From positions 124,001-188,000 of the forward strand of contig NZ_JAVDPW010000009.1 in the NCBI RefSeq assembly GCF_031453975.1: a stretch of 64,000 nt of DNA, written 5' to 3'. Each line of letters begins with the position of its first letter. Positions within the stretch are counted from its first letter, which is position 1. This stretch comes from Inquilinus ginsengisoli_A. GTDB lineage: Bacteria; Pseudomonadota; Alphaproteobacteria; DSM-16000; Inquilinaceae. Position numbers and translations under genes: made by a program. The notes beneath the pieces were generated by a model that was not told the origin of the DNA, did not search any database, and was given only the letters and a program-made list of their open reading frames with translations. Positions 41,881 through 50,431 of this stretch are shown here, piece after piece.

Positions 41881-41976
41881 CCCCTTCACTTTGATACGAT
41901 TTGGATTCGTCGGCATGGGGGTGATCGGTCATGATGGCCCCCTTTTCCGACCATTCGACACGATGAGGCGAGGGGT

Positions 41977-42504
41977 ATGATGGCTTTCAAGCGACGCGCG
42001 GTGCTGGTGGGGATTATGGCCGCGGCGCTGGCCGGCTGTGCCGGCAAGGGGCCGGCGAACACGCCGGTGGCGGAAGCGAAGATCGACGATTTCGCGGGAT
42101 CCTGGATCGGGTCGAGCCAGGAGGAGACCCAGCGGGCCGCGGCGGTGATCCTGGAGGCGCATGCCGATGGCGGCTTCCGCCTGTTCTGGCGCAACGTCCA
42201 GGCCGGGGAGAAGCCCGGCGAGGGTCTCGAGTTCCGCGAGCGTGAGCTGGCCTTCAAGGCCTCGACCCGGCCGAACTTCTGGACCGCCACGGTCCCGGCC
42301 GACCGCGCCTACGCCACCGCCAGCCTGGCCGGCCCGACCCTGACGGTCGAGGTCGTCGGCACCACCCAGGACGGCAAGGTCGAGCGCCAGCTCTACCGCC
42401 GCACCCTGGTCGACGGCACCCATCTGAAGCTGGCCTATACCCGCGAAGTGGCGGGCCAGCCGGCCTCGACCATCGAGGGTGAATTCATCCGCAAGCCGGC
42501 CTGA
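41977..42504 (+). CDS. Small predicted lipoprotein within the pyrimidine cluster
   Basis: 175 aa. Lipobox LAGC (Cys21) after a short basic N-terminus. The mature domain looks like an all-beta lipocalin-type or DUF fold: DDFAGSWIGSSQEETQRAAA, ILEAHADGGFRLFWRN and TLTVEVVGTTQDGKVERQLY. It has GAGGGG just before the ATG. It is wedged between preA and the amidohydrolase gene, so it may be co-transcribed. No function is assigned. Confidence 0.65.
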   Translation: MMAFKRRAVLVGIMAAALAGCAGKGPANTPVAEAKIDDFAGSWIGSSQEETQRAAAVILEAHADGGFRLFWRNVQAGEKPGEGLEFRERELAFKASTRPNFWTATVPADRAYATASLAGPTLTVEVVGTTQDGKVERQLYRRTLVDGTHLKLAYTREVAGQPASTIEGEFIRKPA

Positions 42505-42531
42505 TCGCGGCGATCCGTCCAAGGAGTGACG

Positions 42532-43788
42532 ATGCAGCAGAATATCCAGATCGACCCGCAGCGCCTTTGGGACGCGATCATGGAAACCGCGGAGTTCGGG
42601 AAGACGGTCAAGGGCGGGGTCAAGCGCCTGACCCTGACCGATCTCGACAAGCAGGTGCGGGACTGGTTCCGGCAACAGTGCGAGGCGGTCGGCTGCATCG
42701 TCACGGTGGACGAAATCGGCAACATGTTCGCCCGCCGGCCGGGCCGGGATGACTCGCTGCCGCCGATCTGCATCGGCAGCCATCTCGACACCCAGCCGAC
42801 GGGCGGCAAGTTCGACGGCATCCTCGGGGTCCTCTCGGGCCTCGAGCTGCTGCGCACCCTGCACGACACCGGCTACGAGACCAACGCCCCGATCGAGGTC
42901 ATCAACTGGACCAACGAGGAGGGCTCCCGCTTCGCGCCGGCGATGCTGGCCTCCGGCGTCTTCGCCGGGGTGTTCACCAAGGACTACGCCTACAGCCGCG
43001 AGGACCGCGACGGCCTGCGCTTCGGCGACGAGCTGGACCGCATCGGCTATCGCGGCCCGGTCCCGGTCGGCCAGCGCCAGCTCGGCGCGCATTTCGAGCT
43101 GCATATCGAGCAGGGTCCGATCCTCGAGAACGAGGACAAGGTGATCGGCGTCGTCACCGGCGTGCAGGGCATGCGCTGGTACGAGGTGACGGTGACCGGC
43201 CGTGAGAGCCATGCCGGCTCGACCCCGATGCGGCTGCGGCGCGACGCGCTGCGCGGCGCCGCCCGGATGATCGAGGCGGTGATCGCGGTCGGCGACGCCA
43301 CCGCGGATGCGGTCGCCACGGTCGGCCTGGTCGAGGTGCGGCCGAACAGCCGCAACGTGATCCCGGGCGAGGTGTTCTTCACCATCGACTACCGCCATCC
43401 CGACGATGCGAAGATCGGGGTGATGGAAACGGCGGCACGGGCGGCGATCGAACGGATCGCGGCCGAGCTGAAGCTCGAGGTCAAGCTCGACGCGATCTGG
43501 GATTCGCCGGCGGTGAAGTTCGACCCGGCCTGCATCGATGCGGTGGAGGCCGCGGCCCAGGCCAACGGCTTCAGCCATCGCCGCATCGTCTCCGGCCCCG
43601 GGCATGATTCGGCCTATATCGCCCGGGTGGCGCCGACCGCGATGATCTTCGTGCCGTGCCGCGAGGGCATCAGCCACAACGAGGAGGAGAGCATCGAGTT
43701 CGACCACGCTGCCGCCGGGGCCAATGTGCTGCTGCGCGCCGTGCTCGACTACGACCGCTCGCTCGAGCAGCCCGGAAAGGCGGCCTGA
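42532..43788 (+). CDS. Zn-dependent M20 amidohydrolase (beta-ureidopropionase/N-carbamoyl-amino-acid hydrolase type)
   Basis: 418 aa, AAGGAG ribosome site before ATG 42532. Metal and catalytic motifs: IGSHLDTQPTGGKFDGILG (His, Asp), INWTNEEGSRFAPAM (Glu), HIEQGP, then a dimerisation domain (WYEVTVTGRESHAGSTPM) and SGPGHDSAYIARVAP near the C-terminus, with SHNEEES. It is the allantoate amidohydrolase/carbamoylase branch. Next to preT-preA it most likely cleaves N-carbamoyl-beta-alanine, the last step of uracil breakdown to beta-alanine, ammonia and CO2. Confidence 0.9.
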   Translation: MQQNIQIDPQRLWDAIMETAEFGKTVKGGVKRLTLTDLDKQVRDWFRQQCEAVGCIVTVDEIGNMFARRPGRDDSLPPICIGSHLDTQPTGGKFDGILGVLSGLELLRTLHDTGYETNAPIEVINWTNEEGSRFAPAMLASGVFAGVFTKDYAYSREDRDGLRFGDELDRIGYRGPVPVGQRQLGAHFELHIEQGPILENEDKVIGVVTGVQGMRWYEVTVTGRESHAGSTPMRLRRDALRGAARMIEAVIAVGDATADAVATVGLVEVRPNSRNVIPGEVFFTIDYRHPDDAKIGVMETAARAAIERIAAELKLEVKLDAIWDSPAVKFDPACIDAVEAAAQANGFSHRRIVSGPGHDSAYIARVAPTAMIFVPCREGISHNEEESIEFDHAAAGANVLLRAVLDYDRSLEQPGKAA

Positions 43789-43791
43789 GGC

Positions 43792-44613
43792 ATGGTGGTG
43801 TCGGCGGTCCGACAGTCCCCGCAGGCGGCCTCCGCCGCGCCGCCGGTGGTCGAGGCCCGGCGCCTCGGCCTGACCTTCCAGACCGCCGACGCGCCGGTGG
43901 TGGCGCTGCAGGACATCGACCTGACCATCGGCGAGGGTGAGTTCGTGTCGCTGATCGGCCCGTCCGGCTGCGGCAAGACCACGCTGATGCGGGTGGTGGC
44001 CGACCTGGTGCAGCCGACCTCCGGGTCGGTCACCGTCAACGGCATGACGCCGGAACAGGCGCGGCTGGCCCGCGCCTATGGCTATGTGTTCCAGGCGCCG
44101 GCGCTCTACCCCTGGCGCAATGTCCGCCGCAACGTCGAGCTGCCGCTGGAGATCATGGGCGTGCCGGCGGCGGAGCGGCAGGACCGGGCGCGCCAGGCGC
44201 TGGCCACCGTCGGGCTCGGCCAGTTCGAGAAGAAGTTCCCCTGGCACCTGTCCGGCGGGATGCAGCAGCGGGCCTCGATCGCCCGCGCCCTCGGCTTCCA
44301 GCCCAAGCTGCTGCTGATGGACGAACCCTTCGGCGCGCTGGACGAGATCACGCGGGACAACCTCAACGTCCATCTGCTGGATTTGTGGAACCGCACCAAC
44401 CTGACCGTGATCTTCGTCACCCATTCGATCCCGGAGGCGGTGTTCCTGTCGTCAAAGATCGTGGTGATGTCGCCGCGGCCGGGCCGGATCCTCGACGTGA
44501 TCGACAGCGGCCTGCCGCGCGACCGTGACCTCGACATCCGCGAGACCCCGGAATTCCTCGCCATCGCCCAGCAGGTCCGCGAAGGCCTGCGCGCCGGGCA
44601 CTCCTACGAATGA
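43792..44613 (+). CDS. ABC transporter ATP-binding protein (NitT/TauT type)
   Basis: 273 aa. Walker A in LIGPSGCGKTTLMRVVADL, signature LSGGMQQRASIARALGFQP, Walker B LLLMDEPFGALDEITRD and a switch His in VIFVTHSIPEAVFLSSK. This is the ATPase of a nitrate/sulfonate/taurine/pyrimidine-precursor-type importer. It is 3 bp downstream of the amidohydrolase stop, so it joins the pyrimidine operon. The cognate permeases follow after a 229-bp interval containing a palindromic element. Confidence 0.93.
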   Translation: MVVSAVRQSPQAASAAPPVVEARRLGLTFQTADAPVVALQDIDLTIGEGEFVSLIGPSGCGKTTLMRVVADLVQPTSGSVTVNGMTPEQARLARAYGYVFQAPALYPWRNVRRNVELPLEIMGVPAAERQDRARQALATVGLGQFEKKFPWHLSGGMQQRASIARALGFQPKLLLMDEPFGALDEITRDNLNVHLLDLWNRTNLTVIFVTHSIPEAVFLSSKIVVMSPRPGRILDVIDSGLPRDRDLDIRETPEFLAIAQQVREGLRAGHSYE

Positions 44614-44649
44614 ATCCCCTTCTGCGCAGGACGTCCTCTTTCTTGTCCC

Positions 44650-44802
44650 CCCTCCCCCTGTGGGAGGGGGGTAGGGGGAGGGGGTTCCAGCCGCAAGCGC
44701 CGGCATCGGGTTTTCGGGCGAAGGTGAATAACGTCGGTCGGCCGGTCCTCCGCCCTTCGATCGGCAACCCCCTCCCCCTACCCCCCTCCCGCAAGGGGAG
44801 GG
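44650..44802. repeat. Long inverted-repeat element within the ABC transporter operon
   Basis: Arms 44650-44686 and 44766-44802 (37 bp each) are nearly perfect inverted repeats made of C/G-runs (CCCTCCCCCT... and AACCCCCTCCCC...), separated by 79 bp. Each arm folds into a smaller hairpin (GTGGG-AGGGGG..., CCTCCCGCAAGGGGAGG). No gene fits inside. It resembles the dispersed CCCTCC/GGAGGG-type repeat elements of other GC-rich alphaproteobacteria. Confidence 0.8.
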
Positions 44803-44842
44803 GGGACTCGGATAGGCAGGCTCTCTGCTTCAGGAGGGCCCC

Positions 44843-45763
44843 ATGACCGCCCTGGCCGAACCGCTGCCGGCGCGGCCTGGCGCCTGGGCGCGGCTGAAGG
44901 CGGGGCGGACCTTGCCGCTGGCCACGGTGCTCGGCGTGGTCCTGGTCATCTGGTATCTCGGGTCGCTCTGGCTCAACGCGCCGGCGGCGGTGGAGCGGCT
45001 GAACCGCGCCGGGCCGGACTGGACCACCTCGCAGTTCGTCGGCGCCATCTGGGCGCTCGACCGGCCGCTGCTGCCGACGCCGGACCAGGTCGCGGTCGAC
45101 CTGTGGAAAAGCACGGTCGAACGCCCGGTCACCAGCAACCGCAGCCTGATCTACCACGCCTGGGTGACGATGAGCTCGACCCTGGTCGGCTTCGTGCTCG
45201 GCACCCTGCTCGGCATCCTGCTCGCCGTCGGCATCGTCCATGTGCCGACGCTGGACCGGTCGCTGATGCCCTGGGTGATCGCCAGCCAGACCGTGCCGAT
45301 CCTGGCGATCGCGCCGATGATCGTGGTGGTGCTGGGCAATATCGGGCTGACCGGGGTGGTGCCGAAATCGATCATCTCGGCCTATCTCAGCTTCTTCCCG
45401 GTGACCATCGGCATGGTCAAGGGCCTGCGCTCGCCCGACCCGCTGCAGCTCGACCTGATGCGCACCTATTCGGCGCGGGGCGCCCAGGTGTTCTGGAAGC
45501 TGCGCTGGCCGGCCGCGGTGCCGTTCCTGTTCCCCAGCCTGAAGATCGGCATCTCGCTGGCCCTGGTCGGCGCCATCGTCGGCGAGCTGCCGACCGGCGC
45601 CCAGGCCGGCATCGGGGCGCGGCTGCTGACCGGCTCCTATTTCGGCCAGATGATCCAGCTGTGGTCGGCCCTGGTGATGGCCGCGATCCTGGCCCTGCTC
45701 TGCGTCACCGCTGTCACCCTGACCGAACGCGCCGTCATCGCCAGCCAGGGAGGGCGGGGATGA
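44843..45763 (+). CDS. ABC transporter permease (NitT/TauT type)
   Basis: 306 aa with six hydrophobic segments. The EAA-like loop (DPLQLDLMRTYSARGAQVFW plus KLRWPAAVPFL) is the site of contact with the ATPase. GAGG lies about 7 bp before the ATG. The next permease starts inside its stop codon (ATGA), showing that the two membrane subunits are made together; two different permeases per transporter is usual for pyrimidine-precursor importers in this cluster type. Confidence 0.9.
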   Translation: MTALAEPLPARPGAWARLKAGRTLPLATVLGVVLVIWYLGSLWLNAPAAVERLNRAGPDWTTSQFVGAIWALDRPLLPTPDQVAVDLWKSTVERPVTSNRSLIYHAWVTMSSTLVGFVLGTLLGILLAVGIVHVPTLDRSLMPWVIASQTVPILAIAPMIVVVLGNIGLTGVVPKSIISAYLSFFPVTIGMVKGLRSPDPLQLDLMRTYSARGAQVFWKLRWPAAVPFLFPSLKIGISLALVGAIVGELPTGAQAGIGARLLTGSYFGQMIQLWSALVMAAILALLCVTAVTLTERAVIASQGGRG

Positions 45764-46713
45764 ACCGCGCCGTTCTCCGCAGTCTCGGCTGGCTGGTGCT
45801 CGCCCTGGTCCTGGCCGGCTTCGTCCTGTGGTGGATCGGCGACGGTGGCGTCTTCACCGCCGCGACCGCCTGGATCGCGCTGCCGATCCTGGCCACGGTG
45901 GCCGCGGTCTGGCTGGCCCTGGCCGGCCTGTCGCCGGTGCCGGGCCGGGTGACGGGCATCGCCGTGCCGGTGCTGTTCGGCGCCCTGATCCTGTGGCTGT
46001 GGCAGGTGCTGGTCACCGGCTTCCAGGTGCCGCAGATCCTGCTGCCGTCGCCGTCGATGATCGGCGCCCGCTTCATCGGCAGCCTCGACACGCTGTGGGT
46101 CGACTTCTTCCAGACCTTCATCCGCTCCGCCATCCCCGGCTTCGTCATCGGCTCCGGCGCCGGCTTCCTGACCGCGGTGGCGATCGACCGGTCGCCCTTC
46201 CTGCAGCGCGGCCTGCTGCCGCTCGGCTCCGCCGTCTCGGCCATGCCGATCGTCGGCATCGCCCCGATCATGATCATGTGGTTCGGCTTCGACTGGCACT
46301 CCAAGGCCGCGGTGGTCGTGGTCATGACCTTCTTCCCGATGCTGGTGAACGCGCTGGCCGGCCTCGAATCCGCCGGGGCGATGGAGCGCGACCTGATGCG
46401 GTCCTACGCCGCCAGCTACCGGCAGACGCTGCTGAAGCTGCGGCTGCCCGGGGCGCTGCCCTTCATCTTCAACGCGCTGAAGCTGAACGCCACCCTGGCC
46501 CTGATCGGCGCCATCGTGGCCGAGTTCTTCGGCACGCCGATCTACGGCATGGGCTTCCGCATCTCGACCGAGGTGGCGCGGCTCAATGTCGACATGGTCT
46601 GGGCCACTATCCTGGTCGCGGCCATCGCCGGCTCCGCCTCCTACGGGCTGCTCGCTTTGGTGGAGCGGGCGACCACCTTCTGGCATCCTTCGATGCGGGA
46701 AACGACGCACTGA
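45760..46713 (+). CDS. ABC transporter permease (second subunit)
   Basis: 317 aa from ATG 45760, overlapping the previous gene by 4 bp. Extra N-terminal hydrophobic helices precede the binding-protein-dependent permease core, whose EAA-type loop reads AMERDLMRSYAASYRQTLLK plus LRLPGALPFIF. Forms the membrane channel with the preceding permease. It is followed 35 bp later by the binding-protein gene, whose start overlaps a parS-like palindrome. Confidence 0.9.
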   Translation: MNRAVLRSLGWLVLALVLAGFVLWWIGDGGVFTAATAWIALPILATVAAVWLALAGLSPVPGRVTGIAVPVLFGALILWLWQVLVTGFQVPQILLPSPSMIGARFIGSLDTLWVDFFQTFIRSAIPGFVIGSGAGFLTAVAIDRSPFLQRGLLPLGSAVSAMPIVGIAPIMIMWFGFDWHSKAAVVVVMTFFPMLVNALAGLESAGAMERDLMRSYAASYRQTLLKLRLPGALPFIFNALKLNATLALIGAIVAEFFGTPIYGMGFRISTEVARLNVDMVWATILVAAIAGSASYGLLALVERATTFWHPSMRETTH

Positions 46714-46740
46714 CCAACAGGGCGTCGAACCAACGGGAGA

Positions 46741-46756
46741 GGTTTCACGTGAAACA
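46741..46756. promoter_or_regulatory. parS-like palindrome overlapping a start codon
   Basis: GGTTTCACGTGAAACA differs from the canonical chromosomal ParB site TGTTTCACGTGAAACA at only the first base; the 14-bp core GTTTCACGTGAAAC is perfect. The GTG at its centre is the predicted start codon of the next gene. No other copy was seen in the window. Confidence 0.65.
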
Positions 46757-47753
46757 CGCAATTCTGGGATTGGCTGCGGCCGCGGCGATCTTTGCCGGGC
46801 TGGGCACGGCGCAGGCGGCGGACCCCTTCACCATCCAGCTGAAATGGGTCACCCAGGCGCAGTTCGGCGGCTATTACGTCGCCGCCGACAAGGGCTTCTA
46901 CAAGGATGCCGGGCTGGACGTCACGATCAAGCCGGGCGGGCCGGACATCGCGCCGCCCCAGGTGGCCGCGGCTGGCGGGGCCGACGTCATCGTCGAATGG
47001 ATGCCGGCGGCGCTGGCGGCGCGTGAGAAGGGCGTGCCGCTGGTCAATGTGGCGCAGATCTTCAACCGCTCCGGCATGATGCTGATCTGCAAGAAGGAAA
47101 GCGGCATCAAGTCGCCGGCCGACTTCAAGGGCAAGACCCTCGGCGTCTGGTTCGCCGGCAACGAGTATCCGTTCCTGTCCTGGATGGGCAAGCTGGGGCT
47201 GTCGACCTCGGGCTCGAACCCCGACGTCAAGGTGCTGCGCCAGGGCTTCAACGTCGACCCGCTGCTGCAGAACCAGGCGGCCTGCATCTCGACCATGATC
47301 TACAACGAATACTGGCAGGTGATCGACGCCGGCGTGCCGGAGAGCGACCTGATCACCTTCTACTACGAGGACCAGGGCGTGGCCACGCTGGAGGACGGGC
47401 TCTACGCCCTCGACTCCAAGCTGAAGGACCCCGCCTATGTCGACCGGCTGGGGCGGTTCCTCAAGGCCTCGGCCAAGGGCTGGGCCTATGCCAAGGCGCA
47501 TCCGGACGAGGCCGGCAAGATCGTGGCCGAGGCCGATGCATCCGGCGCCACCACCGATGCGGTGCAGACCCGGATGGCCGAGAACATCGCCAAGCTGATC
47601 ACGGTGTCGGACGACAAGATCGGCTGGCTGGACCCCGAGGCCTACAAGCGCACGGTGCAGGTGCTGCTGTCGAGCAAGAGCGACCCTGTGATCACCAAGG
47701 ATCCGGGCGACGCGGCCTGGACCCATGCGGCCTGGGACAAGGGGATGAAATAG
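46749..47753 (+). CDS. ABC transporter substrate-binding protein, NMT1/THI5-like
   Basis: 334 aa with a GTG start (MKHAILGLAAAAAIFAGLG), GGGAGAGG 7-8 bp upstream. Signal peptide to about residue 22 (TAQAA/DPF). The NMT1/THI5-type domain follows: IQLKWVTQAQFGGYYVAADK and GFYKDAGLDVTIKPGGPDIA, then GKTLGVWFAGNEYPFLSWMG. Members bind pyrimidine or hydroxymethyl-pyrimidine-like ligands. With the two permeases and ATPase it forms an importer, probably for pyrimidines or N-carbamoyl compounds in this cluster. A strong terminator follows. Confidence 0.9.
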   Translation: MKHAILGLAAAAAIFAGLGTAQAADPFTIQLKWVTQAQFGGYYVAADKGFYKDAGLDVTIKPGGPDIAPPQVAAAGGADVIVEWMPAALAAREKGVPLVNVAQIFNRSGMMLICKKESGIKSPADFKGKTLGVWFAGNEYPFLSWMGKLGLSTSGSNPDVKVLRQGFNVDPLLQNQAACISTMIYNEYWQVIDAGVPESDLITFYYEDQGVATLEDGLYALDSKLKDPAYVDRLGRFLKASAKGWAYAKAHPDEAGKIVAEADASGATTDAVQTRMAENIAKLITVSDDKIGWLDPEAYKRTVQVLLSSKSDPVITKDPGDAAWTHAAWDKGMK

Positions 47754-47775
47754 CCGGTCCGCCAGTGCTCAAACG

Positions 47776-47807
47776 AAAGGGGCCGGCATTCAGCCGGCCC
47801 CTTTTTT
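47776..47807 (+). terminator. Terminator of the pyrimidine/ABC operon
   Basis: Stem GGGGCCGGC / GCCGGCCCC (extended by AAA/TTT) with a 5-nt ATTCA loop, followed by TTTTTT. A second hairpin (GCCGGCCCG / CGGGCCGGC, 47811-47832) sits beside it, so the minus-strand RTX gene may use the pair too. Confidence 0.92.
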
Positions 47808-47842
47808 GTCGCCGGCCCGATTTCGGGCCGGCCACGCCGCTT

Positions 47843-50431
47843 CTACAGGACGAAGTCGGCCGCCACCAGGGTGATGGCGCCGGTCAGGACGATGTTGAAG
47901 TCGGCGACACCGTCGCCGTTGACGTCGCCGGAGACGACGGTGTTGCCGCCGGAGACGGCAAAGCGCATCTCGCCGGCATGGTGGGTGAAGGCGGTCGTGC
48001 CGATGAAGGCGAAGGCCTGGTTGCCGGTGACGATGGAGTTCGCGTCGACCGCGGCGAGATCGATGCGGTCGCCCTGGGCGTGGCTGAAATCGGTGATCCG
48101 GTCGGCCCCGGCCCCGACCTGGCTCTGCCCGACGCTGCCATAGGTGAAGCGGTCGGCCCCGGCCCCGCCGATCAGCGTGTCGGCGCCGCCGCCGCCGTTG
48201 AGCACGTCGTTGCCGGCCCCGCCGACCAGCCCGTCATTGCCGCCGGACCCGATCAGCGCATCGTTGCCGCTGCCGCCATAGGCGTTCTCGATCCCGGTCA
48301 CGATATCGCCCTGGGCGGTGCCGCCGATGCCGACGCCGGTGCCCAGATTGATGCCGATGCCAGCGGTGTTCTCGGAATACTGGACCGAATCGGTGCCCGC
48401 CCCGCCCTCGATCCGGTCGGCCCCGGCCCCGCCGCGGAGCACGTCGTTGCCGTCGCCCCCGGTCAGGACATTGGCCCCGGCGTCGCCGGTCAGGATGTCA
48501 TTGAACCGGCTGCCCACGATGGTCTCGATTGCGGTCAGGGTGTCGCCCTGGGCGTCGCCCCCGATGCCGGCGGCGCCGGCGAGGCCGACCGTGACCCCGG
48601 CGCTGCTGGTGGCATAGCTGGCCGTGTCGGTTCCGATGCCGCCGTTCAGGATGTCCGCCCCGGCGCCCCCGAACAGCCGGTCGTTGCCGTCGCCCCCGGT
48701 GAGGGTGTCGTTGCCCGCCGCGCCGACCAGGGTATCGTCGCCGGACCCGCCGGAGAGCTTGTCCGCGCCGATGCCGCCGAACAGGGTGTCGCGAAAGCCG
48801 GTGCCGGTCAGGTTCAGCGCCGTCGCCGAGGTGTTGAACACGAAGTTCGCCGCGGTCAGCTGGGCCAGGCCGACGCCCGCCAGCCGCATGCTCTCGGTCG
48901 ATGAGTTGAAGCCGAGGGTGATGAGGACGTCGGCCCCATCCTGGGTCATGAACGGCTGTAGGCTGGCGAGGTCCGCGACATTCAAGCCCGACACATCGAT
49001 CCTGTCGCCGGCGACGGTGAAGTCCTTGATCGTGTCGCCGCCGAATTCGCGGGTATTGTAGATGAAGATGTCGTTGCCGGCGCCGCCGAACAGGGCGTCC
49101 TCACCGCCGCCGCCGGTGAGTTGGTCGTTGTTGGCGCCGCCGACCAGCGTGTCACTGCCGTTGCCGCCGCCCAGGCGGTCCGCGGCGTTGCCGCCGAACA
49201 GGACATCGCGGAAGCCGGTGCCGGTCAGGTTCAGCGCGACCGCCGAGGTGTTGAACACGAAGTTCGCCGCCGTCAGTGCGTTCAGGTTGACGTCGACCAG
49301 CCGGATGCTCTCGGTCGAGGAGTTGAAGCCGAGGGTGATCACCACATCGTCGCCGTCCTGGGTCATGAACGGCTTCAGGCTGGCGAGGTCGGCGACATTC
49401 AGGCCCGACACGTCGATCTTGTCGCCGGCGATGGTGAAGTCGCGGATGGTGTCGGCGCCGAATTCGCGGGTGTTGTAGATGAAGGTGTCGTTGCCGGCGC
49501 CGCCGAACAGCACGTCCTCGCCGCCGCCACCGGTAAGCAGGTCGTTGTTGGCGCCGCCGACCAGCGTGTCGCTGCCGTTGCCGCCGGCCAGGCGGTCCGC
49601 GGCGTTGCCGCCGAACAGCACGTCGCGGAAGCCGGTGCCGGTCAGGTTCAGCGCCGTCGCCGAGGTGTTGAACACGAAGTTCGCCGCGGTCAGCGAGTTC
49701 ATGTTTACGTCGACCAGCCGGATGCTCTCGGTCGAGGAGTTGAAGCCGAGGGTGATGACGACATCGGCCCCGTCCTGGCTCATGAATGGCTGCAGGCTGG
49801 CGAGGTCGGCGACGTTCAGCGCCGACAGGTCGATCCGGTCGCCGGCGACGGTGAAGTCGCGGATGGTGTCGGCGCCGAATTCGCGGGTGTTGTAGATGAA
49901 GATGTCGTTGCCGGCGCCGCCGAACAGCACGTCCTCGCCGCCGCCGCCGGTGAGCAGGTCGTTGTTGGCGCCGCCGACCAGCGTGTCGCTGCCGTTGCCG
50001 CCGGCGATGCGGTCCGCGGCGTTGCCGCCGAACAGCACGTCGCGGAAGCCGGTGCCGGTCAGGTTCAGCGCTGTGGCCGAGGTGTTGAACACGAAGTTCG
50101 CCGCGGTCAGCGAGTTCATGTTTACGTCGACCAGCCGGATGACTTCGGTCGAGGAATCGTAGCCGAGGGTGATCACCGTATCGAAGCCGTCCTGGGTCAT
50201 GAACGGCGCCAGGCTGGCAAGGTCGGCGACCTTCAGGAACGACAGGTCGAGCTTGTCGCCGGCGTTGAAGTCGGTGATCCGGTCGCTGCCGAACTCCCGC
50301 GTGTCATAGACGAAGACGTCGTTGCCGCCGCCGCCGGTCAGGGTGTCGTTGCCACCGCGGCCGATGAACGTGTCGCTGCCCGCGCCGCCGACGAACGTCT
50401 CGGAACTGTCGGTACCAGTGTAGGTCGTCAT
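47843..50431 (-). CDS. RTX-type calcium-binding secreted protein with four near-identical 139-aa repeats
   Basis: 862 aa from ATG 50431 (GGAGGGG site). It is built of GGxGxDxLxGG nonapeptide-type calcium-binding repeats. Residues about 37-591 are four tandem units, each with a non-RTX insert (REFGADTIRDFT..., ADLASLQPFM, DVVITLGFNSSTESIRL, LTAANFVFNTSATALNLTGT) and an RTX block (GFRDVLFGGNAADR). Adjacent unit starts at 49909, 49492 and 49075 are exactly 417 bp apart. The last about 100 residues (ITDFSHAQGDRIDL, AFAFIGTTAFTHHAGEMRF, VNGDGVADFNIVLTG, LVAADFVL) form a typical type I secretion signal region. There is no Sec signal and no enzyme domain: a surface or extracellular adhesin/matrix protein is likely. 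The T1SS genes are not here. Confidence 0.9.
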   Translation of the reverse strand: MTTYTGTDSSETFVGGAGSDTFIGRGGNDTLTGGGGNDVFVYDTREFGSDRITDFNAGDKLDLSFLKVADLASLAPFMTQDGFDTVITLGYDSSTEVIRLVDVNMNSLTAANFVFNTSATALNLTGTGFRDVLFGGNAADRIAGGNGSDTLVGGANNDLLTGGGGEDVLFGGAGNDIFIYNTREFGADTIRDFTVAGDRIDLSALNVADLASLQPFMSQDGADVVITLGFNSSTESIRLVDVNMNSLTAANFVFNTSATALNLTGTGFRDVLFGGNAADRLAGGNGSDTLVGGANNDLLTGGGGEDVLFGGAGNDTFIYNTREFGADTIRDFTIAGDKIDVSGLNVADLASLKPFMTQDGDDVVITLGFNSSTESIRLVDVNLNALTAANFVFNTSAVALNLTGTGFRDVLFGGNAADRLGGGNGSDTLVGGANNDQLTGGGGEDALFGGAGNDIFIYNTREFGGDTIKDFTVAGDRIDVSGLNVADLASLQPFMTQDGADVLITLGFNSSTESMRLAGVGLAQLTAANFVFNTSATALNLTGTGFRDTLFGGIGADKLSGGSGDDTLVGAAGNDTLTGGDGNDRLFGGAGADILNGGIGTDTASYATSSAGVTVGLAGAAGIGGDAQGDTLTAIETIVGSRFNDILTGDAGANVLTGGDGNDVLRGGAGADRIEGGAGTDSVQYSENTAGIGINLGTGVGIGGTAQGDIVTGIENAYGGSGNDALIGSGGNDGLVGGAGNDVLNGGGGADTLIGGAGADRFTYGSVGQSQVGAGADRITDFSHAQGDRIDLAAVDANSIVTGNQAFAFIGTTAFTHHAGEMRFAVSGGNTVVSGDVNGDGVADFNIVLTGAITLVAADFVL
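48659..50323 (-). repeat. Four tandem 417-bp (one 414-bp) repeats inside the RTX gene
   Basis: Units A 50323-49910, B 49909-49493, C 49492-49076 and D 49075 to about 48659. Units B and C are highly alike at DNA level, including identical stretches around the EcoRI-like GAATTCGCGGGT; A and the second half of D are more diverged. Confidence 0.85.

Noticed and set aside
44614..44842. IS remnant between the ABC genes
   Set aside because: The interval is non-coding inverted repeat only; no transposase fragment or target-site duplication was evident.
48659..50323. Regularly spaced repeats considered as a CRISPR array
   Set aside because: Units are 417 bp, coding, in frame and fully repetitive, with no 25-45 bp direct repeats separated by unique spacers; no cas genes are present.
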